Shown in pieces: positions 53,474 to 62,696 of a stretch of DNA of 64,000 nt. Numbering within the stretch: the first letter of the stretch is position 1; each line of letters begins with the position of its first letter. The stretch is from contig JAOARB010000009.1 of the NCBI GenBank assembly GCA_025210775.1, positions 28,799 to 92,798 of the forward strand, in the 5' to 3' direction. Made by a program: the position numbers and the translations under genes. The stretch comes from Prolixibacteraceae bacterium (lineage in GTDB: Bacteria; Bacteroidota; Bacteroidia; Bacteroidales; Prolixibacteraceae). A model generated the notes under the pieces. The model made no database searches, was not told where the DNA came from, and was given only the letters and a program-made list of their open reading frames with translations.

Positions 53474-56313
53474 AAACATTAAGGGCATCAATAGAATTTT
53501 TCTTTCGGCAAATAGATATTGAGAAAAAGATTCAAGAGAAATATTCTGGTGCACAAATTGTGCATCGAAGAGCAAAACGTTTGATAGAATCTGTTTTAGA
53601 TGATCAATTAAATCCCAATAGAAGTCATAATGTGATTGATGGGTATTCGATGGACGATTCAAAACAAATGTTTCAAAAAGTGGAAGAAGATTGGGCTAAA
53701 TCTGATCGAAGTGAAGGACGAAAGTCTCATGTCTTAGGTTTGGTATATCGTTATTGTGTATATGTCTTGACATTAGAGCATAATGAGCCCACAGTACAAT
53801 TTTCTGAAATGTTGCGTTGGAGGGAGTTAAGTCATTTACTTGGAGAAGATTTGTTTACTACTCTTTTTGTGGCGTATGAAGATTTGCGTTATCGTCATCA
53901 ACGAAATTATTTTGACTGGGCATCGGTTATTAGTACCAATAACTTACGACTAAAAAATCTTTTAAGGAAGGGCATTGCAGAGAACCATTTTCATTTAAAT
54001 GGTTCTGCTCCCCATTGCGATTTAAGTTGGATTAATTTGATGAATAACATCGTTGGGAGATCTGCTGAATTTCGTAAGTTCAAATTAGAACAAGAAAGAG
54101 ATGAGAATTATGCAGTAAAAAGTGATCTTGAATTATTGGTTTGGAAAGCTGCTTATATTCGATGCATGCTTTTTGATAAAATTAAAAGTCTGGATTCAGA
54201 AAAAGAAGACCCTTGTTTTCCTTATCATTCATCTAATAGAAGATGTTGCGAAGAGAATGTGCCAAAAGATTTTTCTGGTAAAACGTCTAACGAAGAGGAG
54301 AGCGAGGATGATATCTTCTCTATTGAAGATGAAGAGAGATGGATGACTTCTGATAAAAATGAAGTAAGGTCTATTCTAACTACTTTACAAAGAAAGATTG
54401 ATACGTTTAAGATGCTTTATGGCAATAGGTGTACTATAGCTAATGTTTCTGATATACCAGATTATTGTTTTGGCAAGGAGATTAAAACAAAAAATGGAGA
54501 GGCCAATGAGTTACTTACTGGTGAACGATGGTTTTTGTATCGATGTTTTAGAATGGTGGCTGCGGAAAAGAAAGAGTTCGCTCCTTATGAAGATCTTCTG
54601 TATCTATATCTTCTAATAAAACAAAAGTTTCGTGATGAAGTGATTCAACTAAATAAACAAGTAGGCTTTGCCAATTTTAGTTCTTACCAAGATAGAAAAG
54701 CTGTTTTTTTATGGAATTACAAATTATATTGGAATGCCGTTCGATCGATGGCAGTTTCTTCGTCGTTATTAAATCAACATATTAACTCATTAGAAGCTCG
54801 AATTACTCCTAGAAAGAGTTCCACTGAGATGTGTAATGAGATATCAGAATTAGATCGTGTATGTTTGGATAAATATGAAGGGGTGGACCATTTTATGGCG
54901 AGACATCAGCTAGATGATGATCTTTGGTTAAAAGATAGAGATGCTTCTCCTCTGTTCTATAATATTCACTTTATTAAGAATGAAGACGAGCAACTTAAGA
55001 ATCCGTTATATAAAAAGATCGAACATATAACTGTTTGTAGACATGACCAATTACGAAAATCTTTAAAAGAGCAAGCTATAGCTTTGCTTCGGAGTAAATG
55101 GAGTACACGAGAAGAGGGAAGACGAATACAGGGAATCGATGCGGCTTCTTCTGAGTTTGCTGCTCGTCCAGAAGTGTTTGCACAAGCTTATCGTTATCTT
55201 AAATTCTGTAGGTCTTCCTATAATTACGATGACCTATTAGACTCTTTGCCTCAAAAATTGGCAGCTACATTCCATGCAGGAGAGGATTTCTATGATATTG
55301 CGGATGGTTTAAGGGCTATTGATGAGTCTATTAGATTTCTGAACCTAGATAATGGGGATCGTATTGGTCATGCTTTGGCACTTGGTATTGATGCCAAGGC
55401 TTATTATCAAAAGAAACATCACGTTATTATGATGCCCAAGCATTGGGTGTTAGATAATTATGCATGGTTGATCTCACGTATACATAAATATGACCTCTCT
55501 GAGTTTTCTGCTTTTTGTGGTTCCCTAGAACGTGAATTTGATGTATTATTCCAAGATCTATATGGAGATTTCTTAAATGAAAGAGGAAAATGGGGAGATG
55601 AATCTTCAGATGAGTATAATGATTATGTTGACGTTATTGATCATGAGCCTTTCCATATGACCCATATTACACCCACGCTTTATTTTGAGGCTTGGAAATT
55701 ACGTGGTGACGATCCATATCTGTATACTACTACAGGTTTCTTCCAACGTAATAAGATGAAAACATTATGGGACGAGGCAGGAGAGAATTGTAAATATCCA
55801 ACAGGAGGGTTAAAAAGAAAATCAAGATTGGTTTGTGCATTGTATCATGCCTACCACTTTGATTATAAGGTAAGGAGTAAAGGGGACAAAGTCAAGCGTC
55901 TTGATGTCTCTGATAGGTATATACAACTAATTGAAGCAATACAGAAAGCGATGCAAAAAGAGATTGCGTCACGTCATATTGCAATTGAATGTAATCCATC
56001 GTCAAACTTCCTTATTGGTACTTTTAGACGATATGATAAACACCCAATAATGAACTTCTTTAATATGGGGTTGACCTATGATCCGAAACAGTTAGACGAT
56101 TGTGCTCAGCTTTGTGTATCGATAAATACTGATGATCAAGGGGTTTTTAATACCACATTAGAGAATGAGTATGCCATTATGGCAAGAGCTTTAGAGAAGA
56201 TGAAAGATGAGCGTGGCAAACATATCTATAAGCCTGCACAAATCTATCAGTGGCTAGAACACATACGCGTCATGGGAATAGAAATGAGTTTCAGAAATCA
56301 TAATAACAACTAA
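53470..56313 (+). CDS. rdrB: RADAR adenosine deaminase RdrB
   Basis: A 947-residue protein of the metal-dependent adenosine-deaminase fold. Zn ligands His173 and His175 lie in AENHFHLNGSAP. HAGED is at 602-606 (His602 a Zn ligand, Glu605 the general acid/base), with GDRIGHALALGID after it, and INTDDQG with Asp888-Asp889 near the C-terminus, then TTLENEYAIMARAL. All catalytic positions are present, so it should be active. RdrB deaminates adenine nucleotides (ATP/dATP to ITP/dITP, or RNA adenosines as first reported) during phage attack. A low-complexity acidic insert lies at ~255-300. It overlaps rdrA by 4 nt; the next gene follows after 2 nt. Confidence 0.88.
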   Translation: MKTLRASIEFFFRQIDIEKKIQEKYSGAQIVHRRAKRLIESVLDDQLNPNRSHNVIDGYSMDDSKQMFQKVEEDWAKSDRSEGRKSHVLGLVYRYCVYVLTLEHNEPTVQFSEMLRWRELSHLLGEDLFTTLFVAYEDLRYRHQRNYFDWASVISTNNLRLKNLLRKGIAENHFHLNGSAPHCDLSWINLMNNIVGRSAEFRKFKLEQERDENYAVKSDLELLVWKAAYIRCMLFDKIKSLDSEKEDPCFPYHSSNRRCCEENVPKDFSGKTSNEEESEDDIFSIEDEERWMTSDKNEVRSILTTLQRKIDTFKMLYGNRCTIANVSDIPDYCFGKEIKTKNGEANELLTGERWFLYRCFRMVAAEKKEFAPYEDLLYLYLLIKQKFRDEVIQLNKQVGFANFSSYQDRKAVFLWNYKLYWNAVRSMAVSSSLLNQHINSLEARITPRKSSTEMCNEISELDRVCLDKYEGVDHFMARHQLDDDLWLKDRDASPLFYNIHFIKNEDEQLKNPLYKKIEHITVCRHDQLRKSLKEQAIALLRSKWSTREEGRRIQGIDAASSEFAARPEVFAQAYRYLKFCRSSYNYDDLLDSLPQKLAATFHAGEDFYDIADGLRAIDESIRFLNLDNGDRIGHALALGIDAKAYYQKKHHVIMMPKHWVLDNYAWLISRIHKYDLSEFSAFCGSLEREFDVLFQDLYGDFLNERGKWGDESSDEYNDYVDVIDHEPFHMTHITPTLYFEAWKLRGDDPYLYTTTGFFQRNKMKTLWDEAGENCKYPTGGLKRKSRLVCALYHAYHFDYKVRSKGDKVKRLDVSDRYIQLIEAIQKAMQKEIASRHIAIECNPSSNFLIGTFRRYDKHPIMNFFNMGLTYDPKQLDDCAQLCVSINTDDQGVFNTTLENEYAIMARALEKMKDERGKHIYKPAQIYQWLEHIRVMGIEMSFRNHNNN

Positions 56314-56315
56314 TA

Positions 56316-56975
56316 ATGAACTTAACAAAGATTCTTCCTCTTAAGGATATTTTTACAACTATACTTACTGTATCTATCACTTCGCTTTCAACTTTAGGTT
56401 TTCAGAAATCTACAGCAACTGTCATATGTTGTTCTTTGGTTATTATCCTTTGTCTTCTGTGGTGGCAATCGAAACAAAACAAAGAAAAAAGAGAGAAGTA
56501 TGTAGCAGAAACATTGGCTTGTGGCTATTTTATGAATTTTATCCTTAAATTCTCTAATAATCTTTTTTTGGATAGTAAAAATCATTTTACCGTAGATGTC
56601 GATGGACAGTCAGAGGATCGATATTATGATTTTGAGGATATCGAAGTGCAAATTGTATTGGCTATCAACAAGAGTGATTTAAAAGAAAAAGCCAATAAAT
56701 ACAATCAACGAAAATTGTATAGGGTACAAGTTCAAAGTATCAAGGATAAAGATGCGTTTTGGTTTCGTGCAGAACTATTAGGAAACAAAATACGTATAAC
56801 CGATTACCCTCGTACTCTTTTCTCTTTGGAGAATATGCATATGCTTGAGGATAAAAAGGAGTATACTGAAAGTATGTCCGCAAAACAATACACTTATTTT
56901 AACGATAAAATCAAACAACTAATAAAACAGAATGCAGAGAATAGAGTGTTGACTCAATTTGATGTTCGATTCTAA
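56316..56975 (+). CDS. Small membrane protein with STING-like soluble domain (third RADAR-operon gene)
   Basis: A 219-residue protein. Two N-terminal membrane helices (IFTTILTVSITSLSTLGF; ATVICCSLVIILCLLWW) precede a basic stop (KQNKEKREKY) and a ~160-residue soluble domain. That domain begins YVAETLACGYFMNFILKF, has a central strand DIEVQIVLAINKSDL, then FRAELLGNKIRITDYPRTLF with SLENM, and ends in a long helix and a short beta-end (NRVLTQFDVRF). Order and spacing resemble the STING ligand-binding domain: a GYF-type first helix, an (E/D)-Y-x-x-x-L-F-x-(M/L) segment as in human STING 260-271, and a C-terminal helix. RADAR loci are reported with other accessory membrane proteins (Csx27, SLATT); SLATT is the main alternative here. 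The STING reading is by eye and provisional. Confidence 0.45.
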   Translation: MNLTKILPLKDIFTTILTVSITSLSTLGFQKSTATVICCSLVIILCLLWWQSKQNKEKREKYVAETLACGYFMNFILKFSNNLFLDSKNHFTVDVDGQSEDRYYDFEDIEVQIVLAINKSDLKEKANKYNQRKLYRVQVQSIKDKDAFWFRAELLGNKIRITDYPRTLFSLENMHMLEDKKEYTESMSAKQYTYFNDKIKQLIKQNAENRVLTQFDVRF

Positions 56976-56987
56976 TTTTAATATTCC

Positions 56988-57023
56988 CCCTTCAGCATAC
57001 TATTATAGTTGGTATGTTGAGGG
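56988..57023 (+). promoter_or_regulatory. Hairpin between the STING-like and AbiC-like genes
   Basis: CCCTTCAGCATAC / GTATGTTGAGGG pairs with one bulge and a G-T pair around an 11-nt loop. It is followed by A-rich rather than T-rich DNA, so it is more likely an mRNA processing or stability element than a terminator. Confidence 0.4.
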
Positions 57024-57048
57024 AAAAATCACAATTAAATAAACTGTC

Positions 57049-59303
57049 ATGTCTAAAATAATAGAAGAGAAGAGTTCTTCTAATAAGTCCGTATGGGGTC
57101 AGATATCCAATATTGATAAAGGAATGTTCCTCATTACTTTGATGAATGTTATCATTCTTCAGTTTAATTTTTTGTTTCCTGAAGAGATTAAAAGTATTAT
57201 CAAATCTTATTATCATTTCATCTTAGAGAATTTTAGCGCAATAATGATTATTTTAATAATCTTTGTATTAGCTTCACTTGCCATTTTCTGTTTTGTTAAA
57301 TATAGCAATTCGAACAAAGAAGGAGGGAAGGATATTTTAGATTCTGATTTAAGAGTTATAAGTAGTTCGATATTGTTCTTTTTATTCTTTAACTTGACAT
57401 TGATTTCATGTTCTACTTCTTTTTCGATGAATATTGTAAAAGGGGAAACTAATAGACAAGAAATTAGTCAAGATGTTGTTAAAAAGATAGAATCATCAAT
57501 TTGTCCTAGAAACGAAATACCCGATTCTACTTGGGTTAGTACAACAGGTACTAATAATAATGAGTCTTCAAATTATTTCCTTCAATGTCTCCTTTTAAAA
57601 CAATATAACAAATTTTTAAATAATAGTAAGACTGAAAATAATTCTTTAAAGGTCTATTGTTATCCAAATAATGCTGTTAGGACTGTGTTGATACCAGATA
57701 ATAAACAGGCGAAAGATACGTTATCGCATAGCGTAAATAACAGTATTATTATTTGTAATAGTTCTAGTGTATTTGCAAAAAGAGAAGGTGTTTGTGATAC
57801 ATTACATTCTGAACAAAATAAGAAATCGATACATAACAATTTCATTAAAAACAACACGATTTCTTTGGTCCTTTTATTTATTCAGGTGATTTCTTTGTTT
57901 ATGATATTATTTTCTGTTTTTCTGAAAAATAATAAAAATGATCAGGGGGGTGATAAGAAATGTGATGATGTTTTGATAGTTTCAATTTTTATTGCTTCAA
58001 TTGCTTTTTCATTTGTATTCCCTATTGCTATACTCGCGACTGTTGGTTTATATGTTTTTGCGAAGTGGTTTATTCATAAGAAATTTGATGAATCTTTAGG
58101 ATTTGGTGTATGTTTCTTTCCCGTAGTATTGATCATTATTCATGGTCTTACATTATATCTAATTCAAGGATCATCGTCATATGATTATTTAATCTCTTAT
58201 GATTTGTCTAAAATATCAAGTAAATCTTTATGGGAATATATTATACCGCATATTACTGCTTGTGTTGGGTGGGTGACATTTTGGGCTTTCTGGGCACAGT
58301 TACGTGCAAATAAGATTGCGAGTATTGCAGCGCAAAAAACAAGCATCGAGAACACATTCTTTAAGATGATAGATATTCATCGAGAAAATCTTAAAGAAAT
58401 AAGGTGTAGTAGAGGAAGTAGTAGGCATCGTGTGATTATAAATAAAGAAATTACTGGTGATACAAGACAACATATAGAAGAAAAGTTATATTATCCTAAT
58501 CATGATGATTTTGTTGAAGGTAAAGATGCAATTAAAGAGATTTGTTCATTGATTTTTCAATGTTGGGAAAATTACAAGCCTAATATTAAAGAAAAATATG
58601 ATCGAGAAAAAGATCGCATTTCAAAAATAAAGGATTTTTATATTATATATGGGGATGTTTTTGAACGAAGTGAAACAAATGATGTTTATAAGGAACGATA
58701 TAATGAAAATCTTCTTAATGATGGAAATGAATGCCATTCCGCATTAGCAACTTACACCTTTCACTTGTATCGAATGGTCAAATACATCCTCAGACAGATA
58801 AGATGGCTTATATGCATATTTTACGTGGTCAGATGACTCGTGAGGAGCAAATATTTATGTTCTACAACTGGTTCGCAGGTTATCAATGTATGGATGCTTC
58901 AATTGAAAAGAAAAATGGAGCTACAACTTATCGAGCTTTTGGATTTAGTTGGCAGGAGGATCAAGATCATGCTAAGAATTCGTCTAAACCACAACAATTC
59001 TTGTCAGAGACAAAACTAATAGTATATGCAAACCTAGACTATATGATACCTGAGCTTCGTTATGTTGTTGAAAAATATAGAGACAAATGTAATAGAATAG
59101 AGTTCCATGATGATACACAGAAAGCAAGGCTAAGTGCTTCGTTGCGTAAGAATGGTTTGGAGTCAGAAGATACAAATTTCATTAATACAATTTATGATAA
59201 TGGTAAACGTTTGTATCGAATATTAAAAATAGGAAACTCTAATAGTATTGATTATCCAGACAAGCAGACATTAGAAACAATTATTTCTGTATTAATAAAA
59301 TAA
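57049..59303 (+). pseudogene. AbiC-like putative phage abortive-infection membrane protein, frameshifted
   Basis: Two reading frames make one protein. The first (57049-58836) has about seven membrane segments, a variable periplasmic loop, then WVTFWAFWAQLRANKIASIA and FFKMIDIHRENLKEI, the start of the putative AbiC (putAbiC) domain, and breaks in FHLYRMVKYI. The second (in use from about 58795 to 59303) resumes with QTDKMAYMHILRGQMTREEQ and FMFYNWFAGYQ, the conserved remainder of that domain. The shift equals loss of one base (or a -1 shift) around 58777-58795; no classic slippery heptamer was found. It is the last gene of the RADAR operon. It may be a decayed effector, a sequencing error, or programmed frameshifting. 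Confidence 0.75.
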
Positions 59304-59333
59304 TTGAATTGATATCTGATAAAATTTTAATGG

Positions 59334-59366
59334 AAAAGGCTCTGCTGGTAAATTCAGTAGAGCTTT
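59334..59366 (+). terminator. Terminator of the defence operon
   Basis: AAAAGGCTCTGCTG / CAGTAGAGCTTTT forms a 13-bp stem with a few mismatches and a ~7-nt loop, followed by T-rich DNA. Confidence 0.7.
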
Positions 59367-59467
59367 TCTCATTCTTCTTGTTTATTTGTACTCCTAAATT
59401 GACTTAACTCACGTATTACAGAATTGATAGTAACTAAATTGTTGGTATTTTAAATTTAAACGTGCAT

Positions 59468-60443
59468 TCAAGCGATAAGTGCAACTTTTCTATCCATTTT
59501 CATAGAATAATAGACCTCGATAGGTTTTAGGTACTGGTATCTCTTACGAGGTCTATTATTCAGTTCATTTTGTATCCTTTCCAAGTCCTTTTGATTTAAA
59601 TGTTCAAAAGAACTTCCTTTAGGAATATATTGTCTAATCAATCCATTTAAATTTTCATTTGCACCTCTTTCCCAAGAGTGATATGGGTGGGCAAAATAGA
59701 AGTCTATTCCCAACGATTCTGCAATGTATTTATGTTCATAGAACTCTCGATGTAATCGTGTAAATCAGACCTTTAAATGGTGTTAGAGCCTCGATTGTTT
59801 TTTCAGCTAATGCTTTCGCATTTTTCCCTTTAAGCAGTCGTATCCAACATAGACCAGTGCTTCTATCATTAATGGTTAAGATAGCACCTTTACGATTTTT
59901 TCCGATGATCGTATCAATTTCAAGATCTCCAAATCGACTCTTTTCTTCCACAATAATAGGTCTTTGTTCAATACTCACCCGATCTTCCATTTTCCCTCTA
60001 AATTCATTCTTAGAACCTCGTTTTGAATATCGCTTATGTTTGCGCCTCAGGTATTTATATAAATTTCCTCCATTCTTCTTGTCCTCCCATATAAAAAGAT
60101 AAATCGTTTCGTGTGATACACATTTAACTCCATCTATATCACTTCTGCCTTTTATCTGCTCTGGACTTAAGCCTTCCTTTAGATAATGCTTGATATAGGC
60201 CTTCATTGCTTCATCTAAAACAATATGTTTATTTTTATTACGATGCCGTTCTTTGCATAAGGTATCTGCATACAAAGCGCAGTAACGTCCAGTTTTTGGG
60301 TTCAAATTCCTTTTTATCTCTCTAGAAACAACAGACTTGTCTCTATTAATTGCATTGCCTATAGATCCTTGGCTAGCTTTGGTTGCATACATCAATTCGA
60401 TAATATACCTTTGCTTAATATTTAGTTGTCCCATAATGCACAC
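59468..60443 (-). pseudogene. IS30-family transposase, broken by an ~11-nt deletion
   Basis: The first part (from 60443) carries the IS30 HTH region (ATKASQGSIGNAINRDKSVV, then SREIKRNL) and the first catalytic Asp in FGDLEIDTIIGKNRKGA, stopping after LIYTITSRVL. The second part continues in another frame with EFYEHKYIAESLGIDFYFAH and YHSWERGANENLNGLIR, including the catalytic Glu. In intact IS30 enzymes the join reads T-S-D-N-G-K-E-F. Here about 11 nt covering D-N-G-K are missing, which both shifts the frame and removes the second catalytic Asp. The enzyme is therefore dead. The true start may be the Met in MGQLNIKQRY. Confidence 0.85.
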
Positions 60444-60494
60444 TATATCTTCGTCGGTTAATGTGTAAATAATAATGGGACAAACTTAATATGT

Positions 60495-60517
60495 AGGAGG
60501 AGCAATCCTCCTTTTTT
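60495..60517 (+). terminator. Hairpin terminator inside the IS, facing +
   Basis: AGGAGGA (60495-60501), GCAA loop, TCCTCCT (60506-60512), then T-run. It would stop transcription in the + direction within the IS, antisense to the transposase. Confidence 0.75.
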
Positions 60518-60592
60518 GTGCCCATTATTTTACCACATTAGACAACCTCTTTATTATAATATAGTGTTGCATTTATGATTTGAATGCAAGTT

Positions 60593-61023
60593 ATTTTATG
60601 GTGTTATTGAGATTTTAATGTTGTAGTTTTGTATATATGTTTGAAAATTAAATCGTTGATTTTTTTTGTTTTCTGTGATTATATACTGTACGTCAAAAGA
60701 TAGTTGTTTTGTGAATAATTAATCTATAAAATAGATGGTTTGGTCACTTGTTTTGTGCTTTTGGTCAAAAAAACACTTTTAATGTTAGATTTACTTTGGC
60801 TGAATATTATTTATTTTCTTTCTAAGAAAATAATAGTTTGAGGCAGAGAGTACAAAGTATATTGGCAAGAGCTTATATTAGAAGATTCTACGAAGAAGCG
60901 GATTTTAAAGCTTTCTGTCAGGGTAGGGAGTTTAAATTTGAATCTGCTGAAGAGAAATCTTAGATTTCTTGAGATAAGAATATGGGCAAGGAGTGTTCTG
61001 TGTAGGAACACTCCTTGTTTGGT
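60593..61023. other. 431-bp AT-rich spacer with a hairpin at the HIT-gene end
   Basis: No supported gene. A 41-codon + strand open stretch from about 60839 (ARAYIRRFYEEADFKAFCQG) looks weakly protein-like but has no start or family. A 12-bp perfect stem CAAGGAGTGTTC / GAACACTCCTTG (60987-60998 with 61006-61017) ends the HIT operon, although the T-run is weak. Confidence 0.55.
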
Positions 61024-61389
61024 TTAATAGAGCCCTTTTTCGGGGATACAGTAACGTATGCCTCCTTTAGGGTTTTTCATGTCCCCAGTGTAGCGGGGGA
61101 TAAGGTGACAGTGAAAATGCATGATAGATTGTCCCGCAGCAATACCACAGTTCATGCCTATATTGTAGCCATCGGGTTGATGATTTAGTTCTATGAGTTC
61201 TTTGGCTTTTTCTATGGCTAAAGGTAGTGCTTCTTTCTCTTCTTTAGTTAGCTCAAAATAGTCTTTTCTGATCTCTTTGGTGATGATTAGAATATGTCCT
61301 GGAGATACTGCATATCCATCGTATATCATAAAAAATAGAGCATCTTCATAGATCCATTTTTCTTTGGGTATTTGGTAGAAATCTTTCAT
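61024..61389 (-). CDS. HIT-family nucleotide hydrolase/transferase
   Basis: 121 residues from the ATG at 61389; a GTG at 61413 would overlap the HNH gene by 19 nt. FFMIYDGYAVSPGHILIITK is typical of HIT proteins, and the active site is HFHCHLIPR (His-x-His-x-His variant). Such enzymes cleave nucleoside monophosphoramidates, Ap4A or adenylylated products. It is encoded directly after an HNH nuclease, so a role in clearing nucleotide or DNA-adenylate intermediates is possible but unproven. Confidence 0.88.
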   Translation of the reverse strand: MKDFYQIPKEKWIYEDALFFMIYDGYAVSPGHILIITKEIRKDYFELTKEEKEALPLAIEKAKELIELNHQPDGYNIGMNCGIAAGQSIMHFHCHLIPRYTGDMKNPKGGIRYCIPEKGLY

Positions 61390-61394
61390 GTTTT

Positions 61395-62402
61395 TTATCG
61401 TTTCGGTTGCCACTGATGTAATGAATATTGTCGTGCAATATTATATTGTTTTTGTAAAAAGAGCCTTCTTTGATCTGTTGTTTTTCCTGTCTGATTAATT
61501 ATGGTCTCAGCTAATGGGTGTTTGCTCTGTATGTAATATTCGTTTCTTTCGTGTAGCTTATAAAGATATTCTTCAGAGGGAATCCTTGCTCTTTTTTCAT
61601 TGTTTGTTTTAGCATCGGTTAGTACAAGGTTCCATACTCCATTTATGTTAGCTCCTTCTTTTGTATGTTGGAGTTTATTACAATGAGGAAGAAAATGATC
61701 TACTTCACAAAGGTCTTTGTGTCCTGATATAATCGAAATCTCTTTGTTGCTATAGAAACACTTTCCTTTTTGGTAACCATTAAGAGCGTCTCTTACAGAG
61801 GTGATATCTATTCTACGCATTAATGATTTCTGAATAAAGAATGTGTCTTTGTCTATATCGGCTTCTACTTCAAGTAAAGCTGGATTTAATTTAAAGTTCC
61901 AAGCTGTTTCTACGAGATGCCACCGTGCATCTACTTCTTGTGCAAAATGATGATAGTGATATGATTTTTTTAATTTTAGCATCTCGTCAGTGATTATAAG
62001 CTTTTTCTTTCCTCTTTGAAATTCTTTATAAAAGAACGGAGAAGGGATTTGTTGCCCATTGACATTTTGAAATGCATCTATAACATATCTAAAGCCATGT
62101 CTAAGGGTTTGCTCTCTTAGTCGATCAAAGGTGAGTTGTGCTGTATTATATTGATGGCATGCTTGTAGAAAACTACTGGCATTGGAGGTTGACTGAGAAG
62201 GATTGTTTTTTATGTGAGAAACCATATATTGAGCATAAGGATCTGAAAGGTCTTCTAAAGTGATTTCAGTCTTTTCTTCTTCAATCATTTTAAGAAGACT
62301 TAATGCAAAAGCAAATTTATAGGTGGCAGTATTTTTGCCAAAAAGAATAATTGCCCTCCATTGGGATTCTAACGAAGGGTCTTCAATATGGAAATGGGTC
62401 AT
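61395..62402 (-). CDS. HNH endonuclease-domain protein
   Basis: About 335 residues from the ATG at 62402, 8 nt after the XRE stop; an ATG at 62447 overlaps the XRE gene. The N-terminal ~200 residues are helical and unrecognised (ESQWRAIILFGKNTATYKFA). The C-terminal HNH nuclease reads KCFYSNKEI, then LCEVDHFLPHCN with the catalytic Asp-His, and NGVWNLVLTDAKTNNEKRAR. With an upstream XRE regulator and downstream HIT gene it looks like a compact restriction or defence cassette. No methyltransferase is nearby. Confidence 0.85.
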   Translation of the reverse strand: MTHFHIEDPSLESQWRAIILFGKNTATYKFAFALSLLKMIEEEKTEITLEDLSDPYAQYMVSHIKNNPSQSTSNASSFLQACHQYNTAQLTFDRLREQTLRHGFRYVIDAFQNVNGQQIPSPFFYKEFQRGKKKLIITDEMLKLKKSYHYHHFAQEVDARWHLVETAWNFKLNPALLEVEADIDKDTFFIQKSLMRRIDITSVRDALNGYQKGKCFYSNKEISIISGHKDLCEVDHFLPHCNKLQHTKEGANINGVWNLVLTDAKTNNEKRARIPSEEYLYKLHERNEYYIQSKHPLAETIINQTGKTTDQRRLFLQKQYNIARQYSLHQWQPKR

Positions 62403-62410
62403 GGTTTGTT

Positions 62411-62626
62411 TTATAATTTTGTTTCTATGTATTCCACTAGTTGCCATGTTTTTATTTCAAATGCTTTGGCTACTTTTTCTAGTGTATGTAGGGTGGGTTG
62501 ACGTTTGCCTCTTTCTAATAGTGAGATATAGGTTACATCTAAATCAGCCAATTCTGCCAGTCTCTCTTGGGTCATCCCATTCTCTTTCCTTAGTTGTTGC
62601 AGGTGTATACCAAAGATTTCTCTCAT
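62411..62626 (-). CDS. Small XRE-family regulator
   Basis: A 71-residue single-domain HTH protein: LRKENGMTQERLAELADLDV followed by TYISLLERGKRQPTLHTLEK. It resembles restriction controller (C) proteins in size and position. A dyad lies 42-70 nt upstream, suggesting autoregulation of the XRE-HNH-HIT unit. Confidence 0.85.
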   Translation of the reverse strand: MREIFGIHLQQLRKENGMTQERLAELADLDVTYISLLERGKRQPTLHTLEKVAKAFEIKTWQLVEYIETKL

Positions 62627-62667
62627 TAGATTTTTTTATGATTAAAATATTTCAATAGAAAAGACAA

Positions 62668-62696
62668 GACAACAGACTATAGTACTAGTTGTTGTC
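62668..62696. promoter_or_regulatory. Candidate operator of the XRE-HNH-HIT unit
   Basis: GACAACA (62668-62674) and TGTTGTC (62690-62696) form a perfect dyad around CTATAGTACTAG-like symmetric DNA upstream of the XRE start. Confidence 0.5.

Larger units (their letters stand above)
59459..60592 (-). mobile_element. IS30-family insertion sequence, inactivated
   Basis: A ~1.13-kb element bounded by 27-bp imperfect inverted repeats found by eye. The left is AACGTGCATTCAAGCGATAA then GTGCAAC (59459-59485); the right is the inverse of GTTGCATTTATGATTTGAAT then GCAAGTT (60566-60592). They match at 22 of 27 positions. It carries one transposase gene on the minus strand, broken by a deletion. A + strand hairpin near the right end (60495-60517) could block outside transcription. 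Target duplication was not identified. Confidence 0.75.

Noticed and set aside
58777..58800. Programmed -1 slippery site in the AbiC-like gene
   Set aside because: No X-XXY-YYZ heptamer with a downstream hairpin was seen at the frame change, so a simple indel is preferred.
60839..60963. Protein-like stretch ARAYIRRFYEEADFKAFCQG
   Set aside because: Only about 41 codons, with no start and no recognisable family; possibly a gene remnant.
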